Positions 1 to 8,989 of a stretch of DNA of 64,000 bases are shown one piece after another. The notes under the pieces are model-generated. The model was not told the DNA's origin, ran no database searches, and worked only from the letters and a program-made list of their open reading frames with translations. Position numbers and translations under genes: made by a program. Within the stretch, counting starts at the first letter, position 1. Each line of letters starts with the position of its first letter. Source of the stretch: Caenimonas aquaedulcis (lineage in GTDB: Bacteria; Pseudomonadota; Gammaproteobacteria; Burkholderiales; Burkholderiaceae_C); NCBI RefSeq assembly GCF_015831345.1, contig NZ_JADWYS010000001.1:568118-632117 (forward strand). Direction: 5' to 3'.

Positions 1-1116
1 GACACGCTTTTCGGCGGCGCGGGCCTTGACAGCATCACCGGCTCCGAAGGAAACGACGTGCTCGGCGGCATGGGCGCGGACGACACCCTTCTTGGCGGCG
101 ACGGCAACGACACGCTGATCGGCGATGAAGGCGACGACAACATCGATGGCGGGGCGGGAATTTCCGACACGGCCTTTTACCGGGGCAACTTCGCGGATTA
201 CGTCATCACGTACGACGCGGCAACGCACGAATACACCATCATCGACCAGTCCCCGGGCCGCGACGGCACGGATGTGGTCAAGGGCGTCGAGACCTTCAAC
301 TTCTTCGACGGGCCCAAGACCTTCGGCCAGCTCGTTCCCCACGCGGGCGATGGCCTGGTCCTTTCCGGCACGCCATCCAACGACACGCTTTTCGGCGGCG
401 CGGGCCTGGACAGCATCACCGGCTCCGAAGGAAACGACGTGCTCGGCGGCATGGGCGCGGACGACACCCTTCTTGGCGGCGACGGCAACGACACGCTGAT
501 CGGCGACGAAGGCGACGACAACATCGATGGCGGGGCGGGAACTTCCGACACGGCCTTTTACCGGGGCAACTTCGCGGAATACGTCATCACGTACGACGCG
601 GCGACGCACGAATACACCATCGTCGACCAGTCCCCGGGCCGCGACGGCACGGATGTGGTCAAGAGCGTCGAGACCTTCAACTTCTTCGACGGGCCCAAGA
701 CCTTCGGCCAGCTGGTTCCCCACGCAGGCGATGGCCTGGTCCTTTCCGGCACACCGTCCAACGACACGCTTTTTGGCGGCGCGGGCCTGGACAGCATCAT
801 CGGCTCCGAAGGAAACGACGTGCTCGGCGGCATGGGCGCGGACGACACGCTTCTTGGCGGCGACGGCAACGACACGCTGATCGGCGACGAAGGCGACGAC
901 AGCATCGACGGCGGAGCGGGGCTTTCCGACACGGCCTATTACCGGGGCAACTTCGCGGATTACGTCATCACGTACAACGCGGCGACGCGCGACTTTTCCA
1001 TCGCCGACCAGTCTCCCGGCCGTGATGGGACCGATACGCTCAGGAACGTGGAGTTGCTGAATTTCCAGGACGGGCCGCGAAACGTGCCGCTGGTCAGGAA
1101 CGGAACGAGTGGCAAT
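1..1116 (+). repeat. 381-bp tandem repeats inside the RTX gene
   Basis: Units begin at 1, 382 and 763 with the same GACACGCTTTT(C/T)GG sequence. The first two are 381 bp (127 codons) and nearly identical; the third runs to about 1116 (354 bp) and diverges in its second half. The array is cut by the left edge, so more copies may lie upstream. Identity at DNA level, including third positions, suggests recent duplication or gene conversion. Confidence 0.93.
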
Positions 1117-2136
1117 GATTCGATCGTGGGCGGCGCCGAGGCCGAGGCGATCAGCGGGCTTGCCGGCAACGACACCTTGTCCGGCGGCGCAGGCGACGAC
1201 ACGCTCAAGGGCGCCGCAGGCGACGACAGGCTCGACGGTGGAACCGGCATCAACAGGCTCGAGGGTGGCCTCGGCATCGACACGGCCAGCTACGCCGGCG
1301 CAACCGCCGGCGTGGTGGTCAGCCTCGCTTCGACCGCCGCCCAGGTCACGGGTGGCGGGGGTATCGACACCTTGCTGTCCATCGAGAACGCGGTCGGCAG
1401 CGACTTCAACGACACCTTGACGGGCAACGGCGTCGCCAACCGCCTCGATGGCGGCATGGGCGACGATTCCCTGAACGGCGCCGGGGGCGCTGACACCATG
1501 GCGGGCGGCGCCGGCAACGACCGCTATTCGATCGATGACGCAGGCGACACCCTGATCGAACTGGCCGGCGAAGGGACCGATACCGCCATCAGCAGGGTCA
1601 GCTTCACCCTGGGCCCCCACCTCGAGAACCTCACGCTGGCCGGCCTGGCCAACATCGACGGGGCCGGAAACGAACTCGACAACCTGCTCGTGGGCAATGC
1701 CCTCGCCAACTTCCTCTCGGGGCTCGAGGGCAACGACAGGCTCCTGGGCGGCACCGGCGATGACATTCTCGACGGAGGCCAGGGTGCGGACACCTTGACC
1801 GGCGGTGCGGGCGCCGACACGTTCCGGTTCAGCACCGTGCCCGTCAAATACGTCGCGGACAGGATCACCGACTTCAATGCCGCGGACGACACGATCGCGC
1901 TGGACAACAGCGTCTTTTCCGCACTGGGCGACGGGCCCCTGTCGGTGGCAGCCTTCCAGGCCGCGGGCAGTTCAGCGGCATCCACCGCGGCTGTCCGGAT
2001 CATTTTCAACACGAACAACGGTGCGCTGCTTTACGACGCCGATGGTGCCGGCGGCACGGCGGCGATCCAGTTCGCCACGCTGACCCTCACGGGCCTCGCC
2101 GGGCCGCTGACCGCCGCGGACTTCCTGGTGGTTTGA
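1..2136 (+). CDS. RTX-type calcium-binding repeat protein, 5' end outside window
   Basis: The frame is open from base 1, so the N-terminus lies upstream; 711 residues are visible. Glycine/aspartate-rich nonapeptides of the GGxGxDxLx type (for example GGDGNDTLIGDEGDD) recur throughout, the signature of hemolysin-type Ca2+-binding beta-rolls in type I secreted proteins. Three long units (about 127 residues) alternate RTX nonapeptides with a non-RTX module containing YRGNFADYVITYDAAT. The last 110 residues (GGAGADTFRFS, ITDFNAADDTIALD, final LTAADFLVV) resemble the serralysin-like C-terminal secretion domain. Inference: an extracellular adhesin, enzyme or S-layer-like protein; any catalytic domain would lie upstream. 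No type I secretion genes are in the window. Confidence 0.9.
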   Translation, partial: DTLFGGAGLDSITGSEGNDVLGGMGADDTLLGGDGNDTLIGDEGDDNIDGGAGISDTAFYRGNFADYVITYDAATHEYTIIDQSPGRDGTDVVKGVETFNFFDGPKTFGQLVPHAGDGLVLSGTPSNDTLFGGAGLDSITGSEGNDVLGGMGADDTLLGGDGNDTLIGDEGDDNIDGGAGTSDTAFYRGNFAEYVITYDAATHEYTIVDQSPGRDGTDVVKSVETFNFFDGPKTFGQLVPHAGDGLVLSGTPSNDTLFGGAGLDSIIGSEGNDVLGGMGADDTLLGGDGNDTLIGDEGDDSIDGGAGLSDTAYYRGNFADYVITYNAATRDFSIADQSPGRDGTDTLRNVELLNFQDGPRNVPLVRNGTSGNDSIVGGAEAEAISGLAGNDTLSGGAGDDTLKGAAGDDRLDGGTGINRLEGGLGIDTASYAGATAGVVVSLASTAAQVTGGGGIDTLLSIENAVGSDFNDTLTGNGVANRLDGGMGDDSLNGAGGADTMAGGAGNDRYSIDDAGDTLIELAGEGTDTAISRVSFTLGPHLENLTLAGLANIDGAGNELDNLLVGNALANFLSGLEGNDRLLGGTGDDILDGGQGADTLTGGAGADTFRFSTVPVKYVADRITDFNAADDTIALDNSVFSALGDGPLSVAAFQAAGSSAASTAAVRIIFNTNNGALLYDADGAGGTAAIQFATLTLTGLAGPLTAADFLVV

Positions 2137-2140
2137 ACGA

Positions 2141-2166
2141 AAAAGCGGCCCCGCGGGGCCGCTTTT
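2141..2166. terminator. Bidirectional rho-independent terminator
   Basis: A perfect palindrome with arms AAAAGCGGCCCC and GGGGCCGCTTTT around a GC centre starts four bases after the RTX stop codon. It lies between two convergent genes and has a T run on either strand, so it can end transcription of both the RTX gene and the selO-parvulin operon. Confidence 0.92.
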
Positions 2167-2201
2167 GGGGGACACCGGGACCAGCCCGGCCGGTCACTCG
2201 A

Positions 2202-2981
2202 TCACTCGATCTTCGCCTTGGCGCGCAATTCCTCCTGGAACTTCGCGAGCTTTTGCTGCTGCAGCTGCTGGGCGATCTGCGGGCGCAGTTCCTCCATCTT
2301 CGGCAGCTGCGCCTCGCGGATGTCGTCGAGGCGGATGACGTGCCAGCCATGCTCGCTCTTCACGGGCGTGTCGGTGACCTGGCCCTTGTTCAGCTTGACC
2401 ATCGCGGTGGAAAACTCCGGCACCCAGTTCGCGGCGGACGCCCAGTCGAGGTCGCCACCGTTGACCGCCGAACCCGGATCCTTCGAACGCTTCTTGGCGA
2501 GGTCCTCGAATTTCGCGCCCTTCTTGAGCTGCGCGATGATCGCCTTGGCGTCGTCTTCCTTTTCCACCAGGATGTGGCGTGCGCGATATTCCTTGCCGCC
2601 GCTGGCCGCGACGAAGCGGTCGTATTCGGCCTTGATGTCGGCGTCCGTCACCGCGTTCGTCTTCTGGTAGTCGGTCAGCAGCTCGCGCATCAGGATGGTC
2701 TGGCGCGCGAGGTCCATCTGCACCTTGAAATCGTCGGTCGCATCCAGGCCGCGGCGCTGGGCTTCCTGCACGAAGATTTCGCGCATGATGATCGCTTCCT
2801 TGAGCTGGCCCTGCTGCTCGACGGAAATGGGCTGGCCCTGGCGGGCCATCTGCGCCGCGAGTTGCTCCATGCGGGACGTGGGCACGGCCTTGCCGTTCAC
2901 GATGGCCAGGTTCTGCGCGAAGGCGGGCAGGGCAAGAGTCAGGATGGCAGCCGCGAGCGCGGGCCGGAAAGCTTGCTTCAT
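2202..2981 (-). CDS. Periplasmic parvulin-type peptidyl-prolyl cis-trans isomerase
   Basis: 259 residues. An N-terminal signal peptide (MKQAFRPALAAAILTLALPA, cleavage near AFAQ) sends it to the periplasm. A SurA/PrsA-like N-terminal helical region is followed by a rotamase domain at about residues 132-225 (YRARHILVE, GGDLDW, SEHGWHVIRL), then a charged helical tail. Expected role: prolyl isomerisation and chaperoning of secreted or outer-membrane proteins. It is the last gene of the minus-strand run selO-msrB-yciB-bolA-ppi, 18 bp after bolA, and faces the terminator at 2141-2166. Confidence 0.92.
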   Translation of the reverse strand: MKQAFRPALAAAILTLALPAFAQNLAIVNGKAVPTSRMEQLAAQMARQGQPISVEQQGQLKEAIIMREIFVQEAQRRGLDATDDFKVQMDLARQTILMRELLTDYQKTNAVTDADIKAEYDRFVAASGGKEYRARHILVEKEDDAKAIIAQLKKGAKFEDLAKKRSKDPGSAVNGGDLDWASAANWVPEFSTAMVKLNKGQVTDTPVKSEHGWHVIRLDDIREAQLPKMEELRPQIAQQLQQQKLAKFQEELRAKAKIE

Positions 2982-2999
2982 GGGAGAGTCCGTTGGAAG

Positions 3000-3278
3000 T
3001 CAGGAAGAAGGGGAAAACGTCTCGATGGCGAGGGCATGGAGGCCCCGGGCCACGAAATCGTGCAGCGCATCATACACAAGGCGATGGCGTGCAACACGGC
3101 TTAGGCCATCGAAGCGGGGGGAGGCGATCCGCACCCGGAAATGGGTGCCGGAACCGGTTCCGTCGGAGCCCGCGTGGCCCGCATGTGCAGCGCTCTCATC
3201 GATCACTTCGAGCGAGCTCGGCGCGAGGAGTTCCGCGAGCCGCGCGTGCAGCGCATCGGCGGTGATTCCGGTCCCCAT
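3000..3278 (-). CDS. BolA family protein
   Basis: 92 residues from ATG at 3278. It shows the compact BolA fold pattern: an N-terminal helix (ADALHARLAELL), a beta segment ending FRVRIASPRFDGLSRVARHR, then LVYDALHDFVARGLHALAIE. BolA proteins work with monothiol glutaredoxins in iron-sulfur handling or as stress-responsive DNA-binding regulators; the sequence does not decide which. It starts 2 bp after the yciB stop, so it is cotranscribed. The frame stays open upstream of this ATG, but that part antisenses yciB and is not coding. Confidence 0.88.
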   Translation of the reverse strand: MGTGITADALHARLAELLAPSSLEVIDESAAHAGHAGSDGTGSGTHFRVRIASPRFDGLSRVARHRLVYDALHDFVARGLHALAIETFSPSS

Positions 3279-3280
3279 CG

Positions 3281-3826
3281 TCAGGGCCCGGGCGCTTCGT
3301 CGGCCTTCATGTAGCGCCCGAGATAGAGCGCCTGGCCGATGACGAACAGGACCATCAACCCCATGCCGCCGAACAGCTTGAAGTTCACCCAGGTGTCGGT
3401 GTCGAAATTGAAGGCGACCCACAGGTTGACGACGCCCATGATCGCGAAGAACGCGATCCAGCTCCAGTTCATGGTGCGCCAGGCGTTGTCCGGCAATTCG
3501 AGCTGCGAGCCCATGACGGACTTGAGCAGGTTCTTCCTGAAGATCACCTGGCCCGCCAGCAGCGCGCCGCCCATCAGCCAGTAGAGGACCGTGGGCTTCC
3601 ATTTGATGAAGGTGTCGTTGTGCGCCACGATCGTCGCGCCGCCGAACACGATGATCACCCCCAGGCTCACCCACTGCATCGGCTCCACCTTGCCGGTGCG
3701 CCACCGCAGGTAGGCGATCTGCGCGATCGTGGCGGCGATCGCGACGCCGGTCGCGACGTAGATGCCCCCGAGCTTGAACGCCACGAAGAACAGGATGATG
3801 GGGAAGAAATCGAGCAGCAGTTTCAT
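3281..3826 (-). CDS. yciB: YciB/IspZ family inner-membrane septation protein
   Basis: 181 residues, close to the family length, with about five membrane-spanning segments (starting MKLLLDFFPIILFFVAFKLG). The motifs NDTFIKWKPTVLYWL and RTMNWSWIAFFAIMGVVNLWVAF are typical of YciB, an inner-membrane protein linked to septation and envelope integrity. It starts 7 bp after the msrB stop and is followed by bolA after 2 bp, within a tightly packed minus-strand operon. Confidence 0.93.
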   Translation of the reverse strand: MKLLLDFFPIILFFVAFKLGGIYVATGVAIAATIAQIAYLRWRTGKVEPMQWVSLGVIIVFGGATIVAHNDTFIKWKPTVLYWLMGGALLAGQVIFRKNLLKSVMGSQLELPDNAWRTMNWSWIAFFAIMGVVNLWVAFNFDTDTWVNFKLFGGMGLMVLFVIGQALYLGRYMKADEAPGP

Positions 3827-3833
3827 GGCGCGA

Positions 3834-4250
3834 TCACTTGCCGTCCTGGGGGGTGAAGTCCAGCGAGGCGGAATTCATGCAGTAGCGCAGGCCGGTGTCC
3901 GTCGGGCCGTCGGGGAACACGTGGCCCAGGTGCGCGCCGCAATTCGCGCAGACGGTCTCGACGCGCACCATGCCGTGGCTCGTGTCGCGGATTTCCTTGA
4001 TCGCGCCCGGCACGGCTTGCGAGAAGCTCGGCCAGCCGCAGCCGGCGTCGAACTTGGTGCCGGAGTCGAACAGCTTGGCGCCGCAGCAGATGCAGTGGTA
4101 GCTGCCGTCGGCCCAGACGGTCTCGTACTTGCCCGTGAAGGGCCGCTCGGTGGCGGCGTGGCGGGTGACCTGGAAGGCGCCGGGCTCGGCGCCTTTTTGC
4201 GCGAGCAGGGCCTTCCACTCGGCTTCGGTTTTTTCGACAGGGTAGGTCAT
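3834..4250 (-). CDS. msrB: Peptide-methionine (R)-S-oxide reductase MsrB
   Basis: 138 residues, full length. Two zinc CxxC pairs are visible (C53/C56 and C101/C104), as is the catalytic cysteine C124 in [19 protein letters not shown] and GHVFPDGP are hallmark MsrB motifs. It repairs methionine-R-sulfoxide in oxidised proteins. No signal peptide is seen, so it should act in the cytoplasm. Its ATG overlaps the selO stop by 4 bp (ATGA), which suggests translational coupling with another redox-related gene. Confidence 0.96.
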   Translation of the reverse strand: MTYPVEKTEAEWKALLAQKGAEPGAFQVTRHAATERPFTGKYETVWADGSYHCICCGAKLFDSGTKFDAGCGWPSFSQAVPGAIKEIRDTSHGMVRVETVCANCGAHLGHVFPDGPTDTGLRYCMNSASLDFTPQDGK

Positions 4251-5740
4251 GAGGAGCAGCTGATTTCGATGTGGGAAGCCCAGTCGGGCGGGAACCCGGC
4301 CTTGTCTTCATGGGCCGGGTGTTCGTCAAATGGGGCCTGCAGCAGCGCGAGCAAGCCTTCGACCCCCGAATAGTCGCCGAGTTTCGCCTGCCGGATGGCG
4401 AGTTCGCCCAGGTGGTTGCGCAGGACGTACTTGGGATTGATGCGCAGCATGCGCTGCCCGGCATCGCCCCGGCCGCTTTCCTCGACCCGGGGGATGTAGC
4501 GGGCGAGCCAGGCGTCGAACGCCGGGCGGTCCAGGAACAGGTCCCGTGTGGCCTCCCCGGGACCGTCCGCCACCGCGTGGGACAGGCGGCGCCAGAAGAT
4601 CGTGTAGTCCACGCCGTCCTGGGCCAGCAGCTTCAGGATGTCCTCGATCAGCGCGCGGTCCCCATCCCGGGCGTCCGCCAGGCCGAGCTTGGCCCGCATG
4701 CGCGATTCCAGCTCGCGCGGGAACACCGCCTTGTACGACTCCAGCGCTGCCAGCGCCATCTCCTGGTCGCCGATCAGCGGCAGCAGCGCCTGGCCGAGGC
4801 AGAAAAGGTTCCAGTAGGCGACGTTCGGTTGCTTGTTGTAGGCATAGCGGCCTTGCTCGTCGCTGTGGTTGCAGATGTGCCCGGGCACGAAGGCATCGAG
4901 GAACTGGAAGGGGCCGTAGTCGATCGTGAGGCCCAGGATGCTCATGTTGTCGGTGTTCATCACGCCATGGCAAAAGCCCACCGCCTGCCACTGCGCGACC
5001 ATCGCCGCCGTGCGCTCGCTGACCTGTTCGAGGAATGCCGCGTAGGGGTTGCCGGAAAACTTGCCGGTTGCCAGGCAGTCCGGGTAGAACCTGCCGATCA
5101 CGTAGTCGGCGAGCTGCCTGAGCTCGGCGTGCTGGTCGCGCGCCGCGAAATGCTCGAAGTGCCCGAAGCGGATGAAGCTGGGCGCGACCCGCGTCACCAC
5201 CGCGGCGGTCTCGACTTCCTCGCGGCGGATCGGGGCATCGGAGCCCGTCACAGCCAGCGCGCGTGTGGTGGGAATGCCCAGGCCCCACAAGGCTTCCGAG
5301 CCCAGGTATTCGCGGATGCTCGAGCGCAGCACGGCGCGCCCGTCGCCCATTCGGGAGTAGGGCGTTTTTCCGCTGCCCTTGAGCTGAAGTTCGCGCGGGC
5401 CGGCGGGCGTGTCGATCTCGCCCAGCAGGATGGCGCGGCCGTCGCCGAGCTGGCCCGCCCACACCCCGAACTGGTGGCCGCTGTAGACGCTGGCGAGCGG
5501 CTGCGACCCGGGGATCAGGGCGTTGCCCGTGAGCGCCAGAACGCCGGCCGGCGAGGCGAGGGCCTCCGCATCCAGCCCCAGCTCCCGTGCGAGCAGCGCA
5601 TTGACGGAGATGCCGTAGGGCTCGGGCAGGGGAGTCGAGCGCAGTTCCGTGAAAAACGCCGGCCCCAGCGTATGGAAACTGTTGCGCCACGGCGCGCCCA
5701 ATTCAAGCTCGGCCGTGGCGGATTCCGCGATTTCTGTCAT
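4247..5740 (-). CDS. selO: Protein adenylyltransferase SelO (YdiU family)
   Basis: 497 residues from ATG at 5740; the open frame runs back to 5845, but the extra proline/glycine-rich stretch is unlike the family and would cross the divergent promoter region. SelO is a pseudokinase that AMPylates redox proteins. Key segments are present: [19 protein letters not shown] (nucleotide loop), [19 protein letters not shown] (metal-binding Asn/Asp) and a C-terminal ISCSS, where the Cys replaces the selenocysteine of animal SelO. First gene of the selO-msrB-yciB-bolA-ppi operon. Confidence 0.95.
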   Translation of the reverse strand: MTEIAESATAELELGAPWRNSFHTLGPAFFTELRSTPLPEPYGISVNALLARELGLDAEALASPAGVLALTGNALIPGSQPLASVYSGHQFGVWAGQLGDGRAILLGEIDTPAGPRELQLKGSGKTPYSRMGDGRAVLRSSIREYLGSEALWGLGIPTTRALAVTGSDAPIRREEVETAAVVTRVAPSFIRFGHFEHFAARDQHAELRQLADYVIGRFYPDCLATGKFSGNPYAAFLEQVSERTAAMVAQWQAVGFCHGVMNTDNMSILGLTIDYGPFQFLDAFVPGHICNHSDEQGRYAYNKQPNVAYWNLFCLGQALLPLIGDQEMALAALESYKAVFPRELESRMRAKLGLADARDGDRALIEDILKLLAQDGVDYTIFWRRLSHAVADGPGEATRDLFLDRPAFDAWLARYIPRVEESGRGDAGQRMLRINPKYVLRNHLGELAIRQAKLGDYSGVEGLLALLQAPFDEHPAHEDKAGFPPDWASHIEISCSS

Positions 5741-5857
5741 GCCCGCATTGTCCCCGGTTCGACGCGCCGGTGCCGGCGCAGGGTTGCCGCCCCCCCGGGT
5801 GTTGCCGGATGGAAAGCACGGGCATGAAGCACTAGCATCCGCCAACTACATGCCGCC

Positions 5858-5862
5858 AGGAG
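5858..5862 (+). promoter_or_regulatory. Shine-Dalgarno site fixing the acyl-CoA synthetase start
   Basis: AGGAG lies 5 nt before the ATG at 5868. The same frame is open back to 5649, but that upstream part overlaps the divergent selO gene, and the other nearby in-frame ATG (5850) has no such site. Confidence 0.75.
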
Positions 5863-5867
5863 TTTCG

Positions 5868-7496
5868 ATGCTGGGTTTGATGCAAGACCAACCGCTGTTG
5901 ATTTCGTCGTTGATCGATTTCGCCGAAAAGCACCACGGCGAGGGCGAGATCGTCTCGCGCCGAGTCGAGGGCGACCTTCACCGCTACCACTGGAGGGATG
6001 TGGCGAAGCGCGCCCGCCAGGCGGCCAACGCGCTGGACGCCATGGGCCTGAAGTTCTCGGACCGCGTCGCCACGCTGGCCTGGAACGGCTACCGCCACCT
6101 GGAGCTCTATTTCGGGGTCAGCGGCTCCGGCCGCGTGCTGCACACCATCAACCCGCGCCTGCATCCGGACCAGATCGCCTGGATCGCGAACCACGCCGAA
6201 GACCAGGTGCTCTGCTTCGACCTCACTTTCCTGCCGCTGGTGCAGGCGGTGCACGCGCGCTGCCCGGGGATCCGCGAGTTCGTCGCACTTTGCGACAGCG
6301 GCAAGCTGCCCCAGGACAGCGGCGTGCCCAACCTCGTGGCCTACGAGGACTGGATCGGCGGGCAGCCCGGCACCTACGCGTGGCCGCAGTTCGACGAGAA
6401 CTCCGCATCGAGCATGTGCTACACGAGCGGCACGACGGGCAACCCGAAGGCCGCGCTCTACAGCCACCGGTCCACGATCCTGCATGCCTACGCGGCGGCC
6501 TTGCCGGACGTCATGTGCCTTTCGGCGCGCGACTCCGTGCTGCCCGTGGTGCCGATGTTCCACGTCAACGCCTGGGGCATCCCGTATTCGGCGGCCTTGA
6601 CCGGCTGCAAGCTGGTCTTCCCCGGCCCCGCGATGGACGGCAAGTCGATCTATGAATTGATCGAGTCGGAAAAGGTCTCCTACGCCGCGGGCGTGCCGAC
6701 GGTCTGGCAGATGCTTTTGGGCCACATGAAGCCGGGCGGCCTGCGTTTCTCCACGCTGAAGCGCACCGTGATCGGCGGCTCGGCCTGCCCGCCGGCCATG
6801 ATCAATGCCTTCCGCGAGGACTACGGCGTCGAGGTGCTCCACGCCTGGGGCATGACGGAGATGAGCCCCCTCGGCACGCTGTGCACCCTGAAGAACAAGG
6901 ACCTCGAAAAGTCGCCCGAGGAGCAGATGCGCATCCGCCTGAAGCAGGGGCGCGCCATCTTCGGCGTCGACATGAAGATCGTCGGCGAGGACGGCAAGGA
7001 GCTGCCGTGGGACGGCAAGGCCTCCGGCGACCTTTACGTGCGGGGCCCCTGGGTGGTGCGCGAATATTTCAAGGGCGAGGGCGGCTCGCCGCTGGTCGAT
7101 GGCTGGTTCCCGACCGGCGACGTCGCGACGATCGACGCCGACGGCTACATGCAGATCACCGACCGCAGCAAGGACGTGATCAAGTCCGGCGGCGAATGGA
7201 TCAGCTCCATCGACGTGGAGAACATCGCCGTGGCGCACCCGGCCGTGGCCATGGCCGCCTGCGTCGGCATGAAGCACCCCAAGTGGGACGAGCGGCCGAT
7301 CGTGGCGGTCGTCAGGAAGCCCGGCGCGGAGGTGACGCGCGAGGAGCTGATCAAGTTCTACGAGGGCAAGACCGCGAAGTGGCAGATCCCCGACGACGTC
7401 GTCTTCGTCGATGCGATTCCCATCGGCGCCACGGGCAAGATGCTCAAGACGCGGCTGCGCGAAATGCTGAAGGACTACAAGCTGCCCAACACCTGA
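5868..7496 (+). CDS. Long-chain/medium-chain acyl-CoA synthetase (AMP-binding)
   Basis: 542 residues. ANL-superfamily motifs appear in order: the P-loop CYTSGTTGNPKAALYSHRS, HAWGMTEMSPLG, GWFPTGDVATIDADGYMQI with RSKDVIKSGGEWIS, and the C-terminal catalytic lysine region GATGKMLKTRLRE. It activates a carboxylic acid to acyl-AMP and then acyl-CoA; similarity is strongest to fatty-acyl-CoA ligases of the FadD/AlkK type, but the substrate is not set by sequence. It stands just upstream of a Liv-type transporter and the beta-oxidation run, consistent with feeding acyl-CoAs into that pathway. Confidence 0.9.
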   Translation: MLGLMQDQPLLISSLIDFAEKHHGEGEIVSRRVEGDLHRYHWRDVAKRARQAANALDAMGLKFSDRVATLAWNGYRHLELYFGVSGSGRVLHTINPRLHPDQIAWIANHAEDQVLCFDLTFLPLVQAVHARCPGIREFVALCDSGKLPQDSGVPNLVAYEDWIGGQPGTYAWPQFDENSASSMCYTSGTTGNPKAALYSHRSTILHAYAAALPDVMCLSARDSVLPVVPMFHVNAWGIPYSAALTGCKLVFPGPAMDGKSIYELIESEKVSYAAGVPTVWQMLLGHMKPGGLRFSTLKRTVIGGSACPPAMINAFREDYGVEVLHAWGMTEMSPLGTLCTLKNKDLEKSPEEQMRIRLKQGRAIFGVDMKIVGEDGKELPWDGKASGDLYVRGPWVVREYFKGEGGSPLVDGWFPTGDVATIDADGYMQITDRSKDVIKSGGEWISSIDVENIAVAHPAVAMAACVGMKHPKWDERPIVAVVRKPGAEVTREELIKFYEGKTAKWQIPDDVVFVDAIPIGATGKMLKTRLREMLKDYKLPNT

Positions 7497-7607
7497 GGCC
7501 CGTGTCACCTGCGCGATAGGAACCGGCGCGCTTAGGGGCAATCCCTGAGCGTTGCACCGCACAAAAAAAGCTACCCTGCCCGCTGTCGGATTTACCAGGA
7601 GACATCA

Positions 7608-8903
7608 ATGAAGTTCGCATTCAGACTCGTTGCCGCCGCATCCGTGCTGGCCCTCGCAGGCCCGCTGTTCGCCCTGCAGGCCACCCCCGCCAAGCCGGCG
7701 CCCGCCAAAGCCGGTGCGCCTGCCGGTGCACTCGCCGGCCAGACGGTGCGCATCGCCTTCATGGACCCGCTGTCCGGGCCGTTCGCCAACGTCGGCCAGA
7801 ACCAGCTCAAGAGCTGGCAGTTCGCGGCCGAGCGCATGTCGGGCGCGAAGAACCCGGCCGGCGTGAAATTCGAAGTCGTCGGCTTCGACAACAAGGGCTC
7901 CCCGCAGGAAAGCCTGAACACGCTCAAGGCTGCGATCGACCAGGGCTTCCGCTACGTCACGCAGGGCAACGGCTCGGGCGCCGGCCTCGCGATCCTGGAC
8001 GCGGTCTCCAAGCACAACGAGCGCAACCCGGGCAAGGAACTGATCTACCTGAACTACGCGGCCGTCGATCCCGCGATGACCAACGAGAAGTGCGACTACT
8101 GGCACTTCCGCCTGGATGCGGACACGTCCATGAAGATGGAGGCGCTCACGGCCTTCATCAAGGACCAGCCCAAGGTCAAGAGCGTCTACATCATCGGCCA
8201 GAACTACTCGCACGGCCAGCAGGTCGCCAAGTACTTCAAGGAAGGCATCGCGCGCAAGCGTCCCGACATCAAGATCGCCGGCGAAGACCTGCACCCGATC
8301 GGCCAGGTGAAGGATTTCGCGCCCTACGTCGCGAAGATCAAGCAGTCCGGCGCCGACACCATCGTGACCGGCAACTGGGGCCAGGACCTGACGCTGCTCG
8401 TGAAGGCGCTGAACGACGCGGGCCTGAAGATCCCGATGTACACCTACTACGCCGGCGTGACCGGCACGCCCACCGCGCTCGCCGCGGGCGGCGACAGCGA
8501 GGTCTACGTCGTGGCGTACGGCCACGCCAACCACACGGGCGAGCTCGGCGCGATGGGCGCGGAGTTCTTCAAGAAGTTCGACGACGACTACTACACCTTC
8601 GCCACCTACAACGGCATCTCGCTGCTCGGCGCGGCGATCGCCAAGGCCGGCAGCACCGAGCCCTCGAAGGTGGCCAAGGCCATGGAAGGCCTGCAGGTCA
8701 AGAGCTTCGCCGGCGACGTGACGATGCGCGCGTCCGACCACCAGCTGCAGCAGACCATGTACATCACCAAGTGGCAAAAGGCCAAGAAGGGCGAGTACAG
8801 CGTGGAGAAGACCGGCTACACCTTCGTGCCGATCAAGCAGATGGACCCCTACGTCTCGAGCACGCCGACCAGCTGCCAGATGAAGCGGCCGTCCGCCTCC
8901 TGA
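7608..8903 (+). CDS. ABC transporter substrate-binding protein, Liv (branched-chain amino acid) type
   Basis: 431 residues with an N-terminal signal peptide (hydrophobic core VAAASVLALAGPLFAL) and an Ala/Pro linker. The type I periplasmic binding fold is recognisable from VRIAFMDPLSGPFANVGQNQ near the start and from SVYIIGQNYSHGQQVAKYF. AGGAG lies 6 nt before the ATG. The family binds branched-chain amino acids, amides or aromatic/acyl acids; beside an acyl-CoA synthetase and beta-oxidation genes an organic acid ligand is plausible but inferred. A terminator-like hairpin follows the gene. Confidence 0.9.
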   Translation: MKFAFRLVAAASVLALAGPLFALQATPAKPAPAKAGAPAGALAGQTVRIAFMDPLSGPFANVGQNQLKSWQFAAERMSGAKNPAGVKFEVVGFDNKGSPQESLNTLKAAIDQGFRYVTQGNGSGAGLAILDAVSKHNERNPGKELIYLNYAAVDPAMTNEKCDYWHFRLDADTSMKMEALTAFIKDQPKVKSVYIIGQNYSHGQQVAKYFKEGIARKRPDIKIAGEDLHPIGQVKDFAPYVAKIKQSGADTIVTGNWGQDLTLLVKALNDAGLKIPMYTYYAGVTGTPTALAAGGDSEVYVVAYGHANHTGELGAMGAEFFKKFDDDYYTFATYNGISLLGAAIAKAGSTEPSKVAKAMEGLQVKSFAGDVTMRASDHQLQQTMYITKWQKAKKGEYSVEKTGYTFVPIKQMDPYVSSTPTSCQMKRPSAS

Positions 8904-8936
8904 GCGCGGGGCTCGCGCGCTCCGGGCCAATCGCCG

Positions 8937-8971
8937 GAGCCCGTTCGCCCCCGGGGTGAACGGGCTCTTTT
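8937..8971 (+). terminator. Intra-operon terminator/attenuator after the binding-protein gene
   Basis: GAGCCCGTTC and GAACGGGCTC form a perfect 10-bp stem around an 11-nt, C/G-run loop, followed by TTTT. It sits 33 bp after the binding-protein stop and ends 18 bp before the permease ATG. Partial termination here would give more binding protein than membrane components, as is common in ABC operons. Confidence 0.85.
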
Positions 8972-8989
8972 CCTGTCCGCAGGGGATCC

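Noticed and set aside
1..1116. CRISPR-like array
   Set aside because: The regular 381-bp periodicity is coding and in frame; no 25-40 bp repeats with unique spacers occur here or elsewhere in the window.
7552..7577. A promoter (TTGCAC / TACCCT) before the binding-protein gene
   Set aside because: The spacing is only 14 bp and the -10 match is poor, so I do not claim it.
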